A DNA stretch of 64,000 nt from Acanthosepion esculentum (taxonomy: Eukaryota > Mollusca > Cephalopoda > Sepiida > Sepiidae): NCBI GenBank assembly GCA_964036315.1, contig OZ038482.1, positions 14,203,434 to 14,267,433 of the forward strand. Direction: 5' to 3'. Position numbers and translations under genes: made by a program. Under the pieces are notes generated by a model. That model saw only the letters and a list, made by a program, of their open reading frames with translations. It was not told the DNA's origin and did no database searches. Shown here one piece after another: positions 44,970 to 55,941 of the stretch. Within the stretch, counting starts at the first letter, position 1, and each line of letters starts with the position of its first letter.

Positions 44970-44987
44970 CTTTCTACCTCGTCGCCA
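44970..44987 (-). other. Primer binding site
   Basis: Minus strand TGGCGACGAGGTAGAAAG one base inside the 5' LTR. The first 11 bases are the complement of a tRNA 3' end CCTCGTCGCCA, which fits tRNA-Ser(GCU) of animals. Primer identity is inference. Confidence 0.75.
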
Positions 44988-44988
44988 T

Positions 44989-45257
44989 TGTTGAAACTTG
45001 ACTAATGCATGGAATAATAATGCAACACAAAATGTACTTAGAACAAAATGTATTGAAACAAGAAAGTGTCCACAATATTTACATATAGTCTTTTGTATAT
45101 TCCTGGGAAGACCGTTCCTGGAGAATGTATTGACTGAGTCACAGTCGGGCAGAGTCTCTGGTTGAATCTCTTGATTCGTTCTCCCTCTCTTCCCGGTACC
45201 AACCATATTTATATGGTCGGTACTCCACTATGCAAATTAGGTGGATCCTACCACAAC

Positions 45258-45258
<1 letters not shown>
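44989..45258 (-). repeat. 5' LTR of the Ty3-type element
   Basis: 270 bp with the same TG..CA borders as 39779-40048. Differences from the other LTR include GTACTTA versus GTACATA, AATGTATTG versus AATGTGTTG, and GTGGATCCTA versus GTGGAACTTA. Confidence 0.95.
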
Positions 45259-45321
<63 letters not shown>

Positions 45322-45332
45322 CATTCTCTTCT

Positions 45333-45386
<54 letters not shown>

Positions 45387-45593
45387 CAGTCTATTCATTA
45401 TCTATCTATCTATCTATCTATCTCAGTCTATTCATTATCTATCTATCTATCTATCTATCTCAGTCTATTCATTATCTATCTATCTATCTATATATCTCAT
45501 TCTCTTCTTTATCTATCTATCTATCTATCTATCTATCTCATTCTCTTCTTTATCTATCTATCTATCTATCTATCTATTTATCTCAGTCTATTC

Positions 45594-45626
<33 letters not shown>

Positions 45627-45627
45627 T
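45259..45627. repeat. (CTAT)n microsatellite, right flank of the LTR element
   Basis: CTAT repeats interrupted by CTCATTCTCTTCTTTAT and CTCAGTCTATTCATTAT. It is the continuation of 39650-39778 split by the LTR element. Leu-Ser-Ile-Tyr open frames in three registers are artefacts. Confidence 0.96.
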
Positions 45628-46769
45628 TTCTTTCTTTACGGCGTTCCGTGTTATTTCTCTTTTTCTTGGATGCGTTTTCTTTTTGCACCCTCTCTTACTT
45701 TCTTTATTAGTCTCATTCTCTTTTTATATCCCCTCTTATTTCTTTGTCTTCCACTCTTTCTTTTAATATCTTTCTCTTGCTTACTCTCTCTCACACCATC
45801 TCTCCATTCCCGTTTTTTACACCCCCCACTCTATCTTTCACACTCACTCAATATCTTGTTTTTTATTCCTTACTTGTTACTTCTTTCTCTTGCGAATTAA
45901 AGTTCTTGCTTTAGAAGCGAGTTAGGAAGTGAAAAAAAGAGAGGTGTCATCTTTTTTTCGTAAGTTTCCTTCGTTATTCTTGCCAATATGGCGTCTGGTG
46001 AGAATTTTTGTCTTAAAGAATAAAATCAGAAATGCTCAAATGGAAATATTTGCAAGTGCGACGTTGAAATTGTTTTGTGATTATGTGTAAATTATAATCC
46101 ATTTCATCTCTGGATATAATGCAGATTTGTAAAAGGCAAGAAGCGATATGCAATGAACAGATGCACCTGACGTCTTGCTTTTTTAAGAAGCAAAAACGTA
46201 AAGTAACATGATCCAGTAGATCGCTGGGGTCCGACGACGATGACGACGATTCCTTTATGACATTCGTTCTTTATTTTCAACGAAGGTTACTGGGCGCTGG
46301 TCACGTATATTCAAACAGATGGTACTGGGTTACAAGTTACCAGGGACTTAACCCTGACCTAAGATGTGGATTCAAGCCTTTTCGAAAAGAAGATCGTCGA
46401 TTTTACATGCTGGCATTTTGATGGAATTTCTGACATTTAACTTGGTGCTGATCCTTTCCAAGTAATATGCGTGAGGCTGTCTCGGATTATTATTTGGCTT
46501 TTAATACATTTTCTGCATCGTTGCAAATCTTATCTTTTATTAATTGATTTTAGGAGACTGTTTACTTTAAACAGAACACGGAAAAAAACTGATGTCAGAT
46601 ACGGATAAGAACGCGCAATAATCTTTCTTAGCAAAACGTTATCTAGAAAAAAGTTAATACTTTATGTCTGCATCATTTGCCTCCAAAACTTGAAAGGAAC
46701 TCATCATAGATTAAGGAATCTTTCCATTTGCATCCCCAAAGCCATTTCCAGCTTTGCAAAAATGTAATA
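45628..46769. other. Pyrimidine-rich flank then unassigned spacer
   Basis: 45630-45890 is C/T-rich on the plus strand and extends the open frames of the microsatellite. 45900-46769 shows no gene or recognised repeat. Confidence 0.45.
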
Positions 46770-47718
46770 CAGTCCTGTTCGATAAAAGTGACTCACCCGA
46801 TTTTTTTTACTTAAAAATTTTTTCGCCTATTGTTTTGGGGGTCAAACTAATTTTTAATCTTACTAATATAAAGTCCCCTTCCCGACCACCGAGTAAAAAA
46901 AAGTTTACTCACCCTAACGTATTCTATTGATAATTATAATTTTGTATATAAATGAGATTTAGGGAAACACTTTGTGCAAAAAAAGTGACTCACTTATTTC
47001 CTGCAACTAGTAATCAACAGAAACATAACCGAACAGCTTTAAATAAAGAATAATAGAGGTATAATTTATTTATAATAGGTAATCTAGTTCGAAATTTTTA
47101 ATAATCTATGGGTCCGCCTTTATTTTGAATAACCTTTTCAACCCTTTTTGGCATTGACTTGATTAGGTTCTGGCAAATCTCATCTCCAAGCACTGAATTC
47201 CATTCGGATATGAAATTCACAATAAAATCCTCTTTGTTGCTCAACTGCTTTCTCGAGAGCCTGTACTTTATAATGCTCCATAAGTTTCCTATGGGGTTGA
47301 GGTCAGGAGATTGGGGCGGCCATGTCATAACACTCACCTGCTTCTCATCAAAGTATTCCTTCATCAATTTTGATTTGTGACAGGGAACATTATCCTGCAT
47401 AAAAATTAGCTTGGTGGGATCGATTTGCACCCTTTCAGCAGAAGGGAGCAGACAAGACTCTAAAATTCTCATGTACTGCTCGCTCCTGAGGGTCTTTTCA
47501 ATAGGTTTTAAGAAACCAGTTCCAAGAAAAGAAAATCATCCCCAAAACATTATACTGAACGGATGCTTGACATTACTTACTGCTAAATTCAAGGAGATTT
47601 CAAAGCTTCTTCGGATTTTAGATCGCTTATCCTTTGAATTTAGCTCAACTTTCGTTTCATCGGAGAAGAGAACATTTAGTAAAAAAATCAGGTGAGTCAC
47701 TTTTATCGAACAGCACTG
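46770..47718 (-). mobile_element. Tc1-like transposon with intact TIRs, 949 bp
   Basis: The left end CAGTCCTGTTCGATAAAAGT and the right end complement CAGTGCTGTTCGATAAAAGT match at 19 of 20 positions and continue as GACTCACC. TA flanks both ends (46768-46769, 47719-47720), the Tc1/mariner target duplication. The element is too short for a full transposase (usually about 340 codons plus UTRs need roughly 1.3-1.6 kb): the catalytic domain starts directly inside the right TIR. Confidence 0.92.
47098..47690 (-). pseudogene. Tc1-like transposase, catalytic part only
   Basis: Minus strand. Starts VLFSDETKVELNSKDK (first catalytic Asp in FSDE), then SIMFWG followed by a stop and frame-continuing FLGTGFLKPIEKTL. 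The 124-codon frame 47472-47098 follows with FMQDNVPCHKSKLMKEYF (second Asp) and WPPQSPDLNPIGNLW, where the third catalytic Glu is replaced by Gly. It ends at the natural-looking stop. The N-terminal paired-type DNA-binding domain is missing. Non-functional, although well conserved in sequence. Confidence 0.92.
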
Positions 47719-47929
47719 TATATTAGTGCAATACTTGCCGTGTGTAAAAAATTCCAGAATGTTCATTAAAAAATCACCTGTGTATTTAATGAACATATTT
47801 TAAGAATACATAATCATTTTTTTGTAGACAGCTCATATATTAGAAATTCTAGTATAAAGAATACTGCATATATTTTCATTGTGCAATAAGATCTGTTTTA
47901 TGTCACTTGACTATTCTCTTGTCATCCAT

Positions 47930-48935
47930 TAGAAAGCGCCTTGGAAATTCCGAATCCACTGAATGCGTGGATCTAATAGAGGAAACGTATCGGTCCACAA
48001 TGTCGTATATGTCTTCCCAATAAAGAAACATTTTAGAACTCATCAGGACTACGACAAGGAAGGCTATTTAATCTCTTCCTAGACTATGCCACTGTACGTT
48101 TACAAACACAGATGTGATGGTCACTGATCGTTTAAGCATTGCATACTGCATCCCAATACTGCAATACATACTGCATTCCAAACGAAATCTGCCAATAAAA
48201 GACAGTGAGCCTATTTTCTCCCTCTAGAGGTCAATGTGTACTGATGAAGATGAGATGGGGCTGGGCTATGCCGATGACACAGGTTTTCATAACTAAGATA
48301 AAAATGAAATTGAACAGAAAATCAACAAACTCTACGAAGAGATCCAAATAATAGGACTCAAAAGAACCTTCTCAAAACAGAAACTATGATATGGAAATGA
48401 AATAAAATAATTGGTGGCCTGAATCCACCACAACAATGTAGAATCTGGATTTAGTAAATATCAAAAGCTTCAAATACTTCGGCATGTAGATCAATTATAA
48501 CAAATTTGGTATAAGAGATAAGTATATTTAACATAGAATAGACTGTGCTTGATGTATTTTGCCCAACACCGCAAATTACCACAAAACCAAAACATTAACC
48601 TGAAAACTCGAGTTATGTTCTTTAAATAGCGTCGTCAGATCGAGACTTTCCTAAGGATGTCTGACATGGCGATGAACTTATTAAACTATCTAAACCGTTA
48701 GCTCTCATACAACCAATCAGTCGTTAAAATGGCTTTGATCAATTAAAGCCTGTTGATCTTGGCGAACGTCCCATATTTTAGAACGTTGTAGACTAGCACT
48801 AGAGAATCACATACAAAGAAACGGTACCAAGTATCAGAAGCCAGGTTTACGTGAGGAATTTCAGCAAGACCTCCACCACCACCATCAAATACAACAACAA
48901 GAACAGCAAAAATGGATATCACTTACAATTCGGAA
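47930..48935 (+). pseudogene. LINE reverse transcriptase relic (family 3, copy 1)
   Basis: Decayed plus-strand RT. Readable parts: YRSTMSYMSSQ, SSGLRQGRLFNLFLDYAT, MGLGYADDTGFHN (catalytic box intact in sequence), NEIEQKINKLYEEIQIIGLK, then a degraded connection region to about 48880 with many stops. The C-terminal part continues into the tandem repeat at 48935. A second copy of this family is at 60980-62200. Confidence 0.78.
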
Positions 48936-49395
48936 AGAAAATGACATAATCAAGATGTTGACATTACACACGACTTAATACAAAAGGTTAGGAAGGAAAC
49001 CACCATCAATATTGGAAAGAGTAGCGACAGCTACTGGGCTTGAGAAGAGAAAATAATGACATAATTAAGATGTTGACATTCCACACGACTTCATGCAGAA
49101 GGTTAGGAAGGAAACCACCATCAATATTGGAAAGAGTAACAACAGCTACTGGGCTTGAGAAGAGAACATAATGACATAATTAAGATGTTGACCTTCCACA
49201 CTACTTCATACAAAAGATTAGGAAGGAAACCACCATCAATATTGGAAAAGAGTGACAACAGCTACTGGGCTTGAGAAGAGAAAATAATGACATAATTAAG
49301 ATGTTGACATTCCACACAACTTCATACAAAAGGTTAGGAAAGAAACCACCATCAATATTGGAAAGAGTGATAACAGATACTGGGCTTGAAAGTCT
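48935..49395 (+). repeat. 115-bp tandem repeat derived from LINE coding sequence (4 copies)
   Basis: The marker TGTTGACATT (or ACCTT) lies at 48957, 49072, 49187 and 49303, a period of 115-116 bp. Each unit encodes ENDIIKMLTFHTTSYKRLGR, then KPPSILERV..TGLE, a LINE C-terminal segment. The unit ends with GGGCTTGAGAAGAGAAAATA, leading into the next copy. It arose by tandem duplication inside the relic. Confidence 0.9.
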
Positions 49396-50060
49396 GAAAG
49401 AAACCTCAACAGAAAGCACTGGACGGCCGTTTCGTTCTATATTTGGGACTCATCCACAGCGCGCATCCCCTGCCACGATTTGAAACCGTGATAGTTAGGT
49501 TATCGAGCAAAAGTCATACCAACTGTTCCAACGGACCTCGGTGACGGAGAGTTAGAAAATAAGACTCAATATAGCGCCGCTCGCTTACATATTCCGTGGT
49601 AGTAATCAACTGAAGTTCTCTGTAACCATTGGACCTAGCCCCCCACGGAGCCACGACTACTATCACCAAGCCGCTCAAACTTGTGCATTAGAAGCTGGAT
49701 TAAGCAATGATATACACATGATAGAAATTGTTAGAAGGATTTGATAATTAAGTAATTCATTGAGTCTGAAAGAAACCTCAACAGAATGCAGAAATCACTG
49801 GACGGCCGTTTCGTCCTATACTTGGGACTCATCAGCAGTGCGCATCAACTACCGAGAATTGAAACCGTGACAGTCAGGTTATCAAACAAACGTCATACCA
49901 ACTGTTCCAACGGGCCTCGGTGACGAAGAGCTAGCAAATCAGACTCAATATAGCGCCCGCTCGCTCACATATTCCGTATTGGAACTCAACTGAAATTCTC
50001 TCTAGCCATAGGACATAACAGAAATGCCCAAAAGACAAGTCGAAATTCTTTAGAACGATT
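49388..50060. repeat. Two direct copies of a 215-bp repeat
   Basis: First copy about 49390-49640, second about 49765-50000. Shared blocks: AGTCTGAAAGAAACCTCAAC, ACTGGACGGCCGTTTCGT, TTGGGACTCATC, CATACCAACTGTTCCAACG and TAGCGCC..GCTCGCT. The first copy directly follows the LINE relic, so this may be the LINE 3' end. A GACGGCCGTTTCGTCCTA..GGGACTC motif is known from RTE-like and other invertebrate repeats. Confidence 0.8.
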
Positions 50061-50500
50061 TGAGAGTGCTCACAAGCAGTTTCTGCAGCAGCCGGTGTCA
50101 CCAAAAGCTTCGTGGCAGGTCCGTGCAACAAGCCGTAAAATCTGAACTTGCTCATGTGGATATTACTCAAGGAATACTGTTTACCGGATTGGTGGTGGTT
50201 GACCTCTATGTTGAACTTGTATTGGCAGAAGTATTGTCGAAGATTATTCATTCGTGACGAGTTTTTATCTTATTTGTATTTAAATTAGTCGTACTAGTAT
50301 TTGTAAGATTTTCTTTAATGTTTTTATTAGGTGAAGCCTTGTAAACAATTAATTTTGATACGTAATCCTTTTATCTTAAATTCATTTGTTTTTCCCATAA
50401 TTTACTTTTGTTTTTCCCCTAATGCCTCTCCAACTTTGAAGGTGAATATTGTAATATTCTTCGGTATTAGTTACATTCAATCTCAGCACTTCTATCTGGA
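50061..50500. other. Unassigned spacer
   Basis: Two open frames in opposite orientation at 49931-50257 overlap each other and show no family resemblance; they are not called. Confidence 0.4.
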
Positions 50501-50640
50501 AGACAGGGGAACCTTGACGAGGTGCAAGCTTGTCTCGCTAGAACTATTACGACTGAGCAGTGAGTTCGATCCTCACTCGGTGCCTCATAATTTCGGCCTT
50601 GTCCCACATATATACTCTGAGAAAATCGCCATATCTAACT
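50500..50640 (+). mobile_element. tRNA-derived SINE, family C, copy 1
   Basis: Box B GAGTTCGATCC at 50562-50572, followed by TCACTCGGTGCC and TTTCGGCCTTGTCCCACAT, matching the copy at 53880. The box A region is less well kept. Confidence 0.68.
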
Positions 50641-52100
50641 GGAAGAGAAATAAAGTTATTGAGACTCTCCAATTCTTTGCTCTGACAGTTCTTATGAATC
50701 ACAGTTTTTGAATCCTTTCCTTTGTAAATATTTTAAAACTAGTAAGTGACCGAACCCAACTTTTTCAGTTCATTCCAACGTTGATTGGGTAAGATCATTT
50801 TCAAAATAGTTTGCTAGTTTCCAATTCCAAATTCTTGCTGCCTCCCACCACGTAGTTGATCCTTAGTGCCAAATTCACCTTTCTGCGATGTCATAAAACA
50901 TTTACGACATTTACGATTCGCTGCTAATCGATTCATCTCCATTGGTTCCATCAATCATCTTCTTCGCTTCTGCAGTTGTCTTGACAAAAGGAAAAAGCAA
51001 GGACATTCAGTTTTACACCTGGTCTTCTTTACTCAATACAAATGATAAATGATTAATTCAAAACTCTTAAAACCGATAGCCAGTTGGGCATATTCAGCCA
51101 GCAGTTGTTTGTAAACAACAGACTTTAGGGTACATCGAATATATGATAAACGTGACAATGAGGCTCTCTGTTTCCATCTAGGAAATATTCGACAAATGTT
51201 GACTGAAATGTTAGAGTGACTGTCGGCTGTAATCTATAAAATCTGTCTCTTAAAACAATTTGTGACCTCTAAGCCGGTAGGTATTAATTTTGAAAATTGA
51301 AACTTTAATTAAAGAAAAGATGCCTTGTAACAGGAATCGCACCTATATTTGCATTTTTTAAAGAAATTACTGATTTAATAATCTATGAAACATAACAAAA
51401 TAAAAGTCATTGAAACAAAGCAAGTTCAGTCGACCACCGATGACAATTCCAAAACAACGCAACTATAAACAATCCCTTCCATCCTATGCCTTTCCATTTG
51501 ACTTAATATATTTCTTATTACCTTATGTTTCCACCATCGATTAGAGGTTTATCCCTAATTTCCTGTCTAGGATTGAGTTCCGGTCCCACTTTCACTCCCC
51601 GTTGTCCCTTGCATCTTAGTGACATTATCGCCTTGCTTGGGGTGAATTGATTAAAAAAAAAGATCATTCGTCATCGGGATCATAAAGTCATTGTGAACTC
51701 TACGATCTTTTCCTTAGCTGCATATTTTTTTAATTCAAAGTTTTTCCTTCTACTAGAGAGCCCAGTTTGGCCTAGTATTTAACCCATAGCTGGTGGGAGA
51801 GAAGAGATGGATTTATACGTTTCCCAATGACATTTGTGCGAAAGTGAATGTAACGAACGCGACTGGAACTCGAACTCAGCACGGTGAATTTTTTAATATG
51901 TCCCTCCGACCGAAAACGATTATGACTGTCCACAGATGCTTTCACTTCAATTGTGAATTAATATGCATCCTTAGGTAATATAGTGGAAACGATTATTGTT
52001 GACTTCTTAAAACAATTTTTCAGGGGAATAGACTCATCGAGTCAGCTGTTGTTGCTCTTTCTGTTAATGATGGGAATTTCCTTCCTAACTTTTTGTTTAT
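50641..52100. other. Unassigned spacer with a possible LINE tail
   Basis: No gene supported. Near 51596-51650 the segment TTGCATCTTAGTGACATTATCGCCTTGC resembles the 3' end of LINE family 2 at 26861-26905 (TTGTGTCTTAGTGGCTTTATTACC). This is a weak match. Confidence 0.4.
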
Positions 52101-52104
52101 GGCT

Positions 52105-52400
52105 TTATTGAATGTGAAGTTCCCAGGTCGCATCATCTCTCGAAAGAGCGAAGTCAATTGGCCACCAAGGTCGTGTAACTTGACGCCTTTAGATTTCTTC
52201 CTTTGGGGGATATCTCAAAAGTAAGGTTTATGCCAACAAGCCAACAACAATTCAACAGTTGACAGATGAGATAATAGGCCATATTGGTGAGATCGAGTAA
52301 CAACTATGCAGAGACGGCATCAAAGCTTTTGACCATCGAGTAGAGGTGTGCCGCTGAAGCTTTATTTGGGTGATATTATTTTTCACACATAATTGCCATG
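52105..52400 (+). pseudogene. Tc1/mariner-superfamily transposase C-terminal relic
   Basis: Plus-strand reading FPGRIISRKSEVNWPPRSCN, then LTPLDFFLWG, and after a one-base shift SKVYANKPTTIQQLTDEIIG and RDGIKAFDHRVEVC. This is the WPPRSxDLTPLDFFLWG block with the third catalytic acid of DD(n)D-type elements. No TIRs were identified. It differs from the other Tc1 families in this window. Confidence 0.75.
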
Positions 52401-53879
52401 ACTTAAATAATATGATCCAATATAGAAATAAATTTTTATCAATAACAGTGATTTATTTACTGCTGACTTTGGTCCGTCTTAATAAAACACCGTTTATAAA
52501 ATCAAGATCATAATTATATCCTTATTTTCTTTACTAGTTAAATTTTAGTTGTTGCTGAAAGTCTGCAGTTGTTGTGGTTCTTGCTTTCTGGTAAAGTACT
52601 TTGTTGTACAGTCCCCTGTTATTGTTGGAGTTTTTGGGTACCCTGGTGTACTCCAGCGAAAATGAGCTGACGCATTTCATATTTCATCAATAAAAGAATA
52701 CCCAATCAGAGGGCTCGAAATATTCAATACGACGTGTATAAAGGCGGCCATGTTTTCCCAGAATATTCACGGCCAGCTTTTGATATCGAAGACTGAATAA
52801 TTACGGAACAACTGCTGGTGGTATTGGCGATATAGTCAGATTCAGTAGAGTGTCTGACTCGTGAGTGTTAATCTTTAACGTTGTTATATGAACAGATTAC
52901 GTACTGCGCTGGATTCTATATTCATAGACTATGGTGAACATGGTCAACAGTTATTATGTAGCACTAGTCTATAGGGCCTGTTGAAAGATTATATAAACTT
53001 GTTAAAATAACTTTTTCTAAGTACTTAATAGATTTATAAATTGATTCATGCTAAGTATTTTATGAATTCGTTGTTCACCATATTTAATGTACCAATTACC
53101 TTTTAGCAAAAACAGTAGTAGAAATCGAACAAAAAGACGCACGTACGGTCTCTCTTACCTAGATAACGGAATGGAGAGAGAAAAAAGACACAAAACAGAA
53201 TTTGTATTTTAAATCATCTGAGCACATCAAACAGTATATGGACCTTCGATGCTAAATACCCAGCGTTCGAAAGTAAGAAAGAACTCATTGCTTACTACTC
53301 GTTTTATATTGCTTCGCCAAATCCACATCAACACCCAACGATGTTTCATTAGTTGACCATGTGAATAGTCATGTTATTTTTTAAATCATTTCATACCAAG
53401 TAAAGCGATAAAGCCGTTAAGATACAAGGCGTTATTGAGAGTGAAAGAAATTCGGTAAACCTTACCGGGAAGAAAGGGCAATACAAAAACAGGTCTCAAC
53501 CAGACAGAAGATGGCCTCTGAGGTTGCATTTAAATTTTTGAAAACCGTAGTTGACAGGAAAGCAGGAAGAGATTTTCATCGGCGAGGAGCACAATAGAAG
53601 GAACTATTAGCATAGAACTTGCGGTTATGTGTACTGCTTGAATTAATCCCACTCTTATGCGTGCCATATTGCTGAATATATTACAATAGAATCCGTATCA
53701 TTTTTGCGGCCTTTTCTTGTTATCACTCTTTAAAATAATCAAATGAATCCTTTTCGGAATATGTTATTTTACCAAGTAAGTGAGTTTGAATGTTTATTAA
53801 CTTTTCTTTCAGACGAACTGGTTAGCGTATTTACCACTTGTTCTAATGGCCGTCATTAGAATCTATATACATCCTTGTT
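52401..53879. other. Unassigned spacer
   Basis: No gene. 52640-52860 contains GTGTATAAAGGCGGCCATG, which looks like a TATA-type promoter as found in LTRs, but no partner LTR is visible in the window. Confidence 0.35.
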
Positions 53880-54005
53880 CAGTGGGCACATCAGCGTGGT
53901 GTAATGGTTAGCAAGCTATTCTCTCTGAGTAGTGAGTTCGATCCTAACTGGGTGCCCTATACTTTCGGCCTTGTGCCACATCTAAGCTACGCTTGGAAAA
54001 TCAAG
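53880..54005 (+). mobile_element. tRNA-derived SINE, family C, copy 2 (tRNA-Glu-like head)
   Basis: The 5' GGGCACA pairs with 3' GTGCCC, box A GTGGTGTAATGGTTAGCA and box B GAGTTCGATCC are well kept. The inferred anticodon loop CTCTCTG carries CTC, as in tRNA-Glu. Mismatches in the T stem and the conserved non-tRNA tail TTTCGGCCTTGTGCCACAT, shared with 50500 and 24140, make it a SINE head and not a functional tRNA gene. Confidence 0.75.
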
Positions 54006-54011
54006 ACACAC

Positions 54012-54543
54012 CCTTGTTCAAATTAATTAAAACAAAACGAATAATTCCGTTATTATTTACTTTTTGACGTTTTTTTTCCCAATGAAACATGACCCAGTTC
54101 ACATGTTAATACTTCGTATGTCCATTCCACGAAGTCGTTTGTTTCGGATTGACCACAGATTCTTGATTGGATTTTAATCAGGAGAGTTTCCGGGCTAGTC
54201 TATAGTACTTTGATTTTCTCACTGGTAAGGCTTGTCAGTGTGTTCGTGCAGCGTTGTAATTTTCATACGCTTCCTTGGAATAGCGTCAATAGACGTAGGA
54301 GAACTAATCAACAGTCGAGATAATAGTGTCTGCAGGTGATAAAAATCTGATGCAATCAGGGATGATGCGATATTTTTCAAGGCCAAACAAATTGCATGAT
54401 ACACCCAGAAAATACATTCATTATACTGCACACCACTGAATAAATAAAAATCGATTGTACCCTGTCACTCCTTTGGGTCTAAAACTGACCGTATGTTGAA
54501 AGAAAGGAAACTAAAGCAGTTGTTTCAATTAATTTGCACAAGG
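54012..54543 (-). mobile_element. Tc1-like transposon relic, copy 2
   Basis: Inverted ends: CCTTGTTCAAATTAATTAAA at 54012 and TTTCAATTAATTTGCACAAGG at the right. On the minus strand it reads GNSPD, a stop, NPIKNLWSIRNKRLRGMD, the third-acid block with Glu changed to Lys as in copy 1. A second segment MKITTLHEHTDKPYQ lies at 54219-54431. At 532 bp it is internally deleted. Dead copy. Confidence 0.82.
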
Positions 54544-55135
54544 TTATTGTTGTGAGACCGATACTTTCCTACATCATGGACTCTCTCAGTACTATATTAT
54601 TATGTGAATGGTTGTATCATGGGAATAGAACCAGTAATGCGCAGCCGCGTACGATACCAATATCGGACACCGCTGGATAGTAAGCTCTGCTTACTCTTAC
54701 ACTATTCTTTGTAACTTTTCTGTTTAATATATCTTTCTTACCTCTAACCCGTGTTCCGTGTTTTCCTTCCGTGGCCCCTACTTCGGGTCAACATCAGTTA
54801 TATAATCAGGTTTTCAACGCCGGGAAGTTATTTTTTTCCCAATTGAAAAGAAATGACTTAACATCATCATGCGTCCTAAAACGTTTTAATCCAATGTCGC
54901 TTAACAAAAGGGATGAAGTATTACAGATATACAGACGTTTAAAAACGGTTTGTAGTTAATCTGTATTTCTTCAAAAAGAGAGCTGGAAACGTTTGCCTCT
55001 TTAATGCCTACATGAAAGTACGCCATAGCACGATACTTTTGTACAGTTGAGCCCGTTTGAAGCATTGAGATTTACATGGTGGAAATAAAGAGAGAAATTG
55101 GAAAATTAGAATGAATCGAGAGAAGAGAGTGTATT
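54544..55135. other. Unassigned spacer
   Basis: A 62-codon frame at 54771-54959 has no recognised relatives. Nothing else supported. Confidence 0.4.
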
Positions 55136-55305
55136 TATTCGGCTCTGCCTTTATGTCTGGGAGCATTTGTAACACAAGCAGGAAAGTCTGTGGGTCTTTG
55201 TCACCCATATTTTCGATGCAGACAGACGTTAACCAAAATAAGAAAGAGATACTGGCACCTAAAAAAATAGTAGATAAACCAAGACAGTTAAAAATAGGAA
55301 AAATG
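55136..55305 (+). repeat. Direct repeat A, left copy
   Basis: Shares GTCTGGGAGCATTTGTAACA, GTCTTTGTCACCCATATTTT, GATGCAG and AAACCAAGACAG with 56492-56665 in the same orientation. Confidence 0.85.
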
Positions 55306-55330
55306 AAATTAAATCTGTCTGTATGTGGTA

Positions 55331-55941
55331 ATGCAAAATTTGGCTGACGGACATTTGGCCGACGGACATTCGGCTGACGGACATTTGGCCGACGAATATT
55401 TGGCCGACGGACATTTGGCCGACGGACATTCGGCTGACGGACATTTGGCCGACGGACATTCGGCCGACGGACATTCGGCCGACGGACATTCGGCCGACGG
55501 ACATTTGGCCGACGAATATTTGGCCGACGGACATTTGGACGACGGACATTCGGCTGACGGACATTTGGCCGACGAATATTTGGCCGACGGACATTTGGAC
55601 GACGGACATTCGGCTGACGGACATTTGGCCGACGAATATTTGGCCGACGGACATTTGGACGACGGACATTCGGCCGACGGACATTTGGCCGACGAATATT
55701 TGGTCGACGGACATTTGGCCGACGGACATTCGGCTGACGGACATTTGGACGACGGACATTTGGCCGACGGACATTCGGCCGACGGACATTCGGCCGACGG
55801 ACATTTGGACGACGGACATTCGCCTGACGGACATTTGGCCGACGGACATTTGGCCGACGGACATTTGGCCGACGGACATTCGGCTGACGGACATTCGGCC
55901 GACGAATATTTGGCCGACGAATATTTGGCCGACGAATATTC
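55331..55941. repeat. 15-bp minisatellite, about 40 copies, left foldback arm
   Basis: Unit GACGGACATTTGGCC with variants GACGGACATTCGGCT, GACGAATATTTGGCC and GACGGACATTTGGAC. A 60-bp four-unit higher order repeats at 55498, 55558, 55618 and 55678. Because 15 is a multiple of three, long frames in both strands run across it (Asn-Val-Arg-Arg-Pro, Ala-Asp-Gly-His) and are artefacts. Confidence 0.95.

Larger units (their letters stand above)
39779..45258 (-). mobile_element. Ty3/gypsy-type LTR retrotransposon, structurally complete
   Basis: 5,480 bp on the minus strand. Two 270-bp LTRs (TG..CA ends) enclose PBS, gag, protease, RT, RNase H, integrase and PPT. The target duplication TCTAT is seen at 39774-39778 and 45259-45263, although the surrounding CTAT repeat makes this weak evidence on its own. 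The order with integrase after RNase H places it in the Ty3/gypsy group. Stops at the gag N-terminal part, after protease and after RT, plus at least three frameshifts, make this copy inactive. No envelope frame is present. Confidence 0.93.

Noticed and set aside
45162..45900. Three overlapping frames of 178-219 codons
   Set aside because: Same sequence read in three registers of a CTAT microsatellite followed by a pyrimidine-rich tract.
52640..52860. Solo LTR with TATA motif
   Set aside because: A TATAAA-like motif alone is not enough; no TG..CA borders, target duplication or second copy was found.
53885..53960. Functional tRNA-Glu gene
   Set aside because: T-stem mismatches and a conserved non-tRNA tail shared with two other loci show that it is a SINE head.
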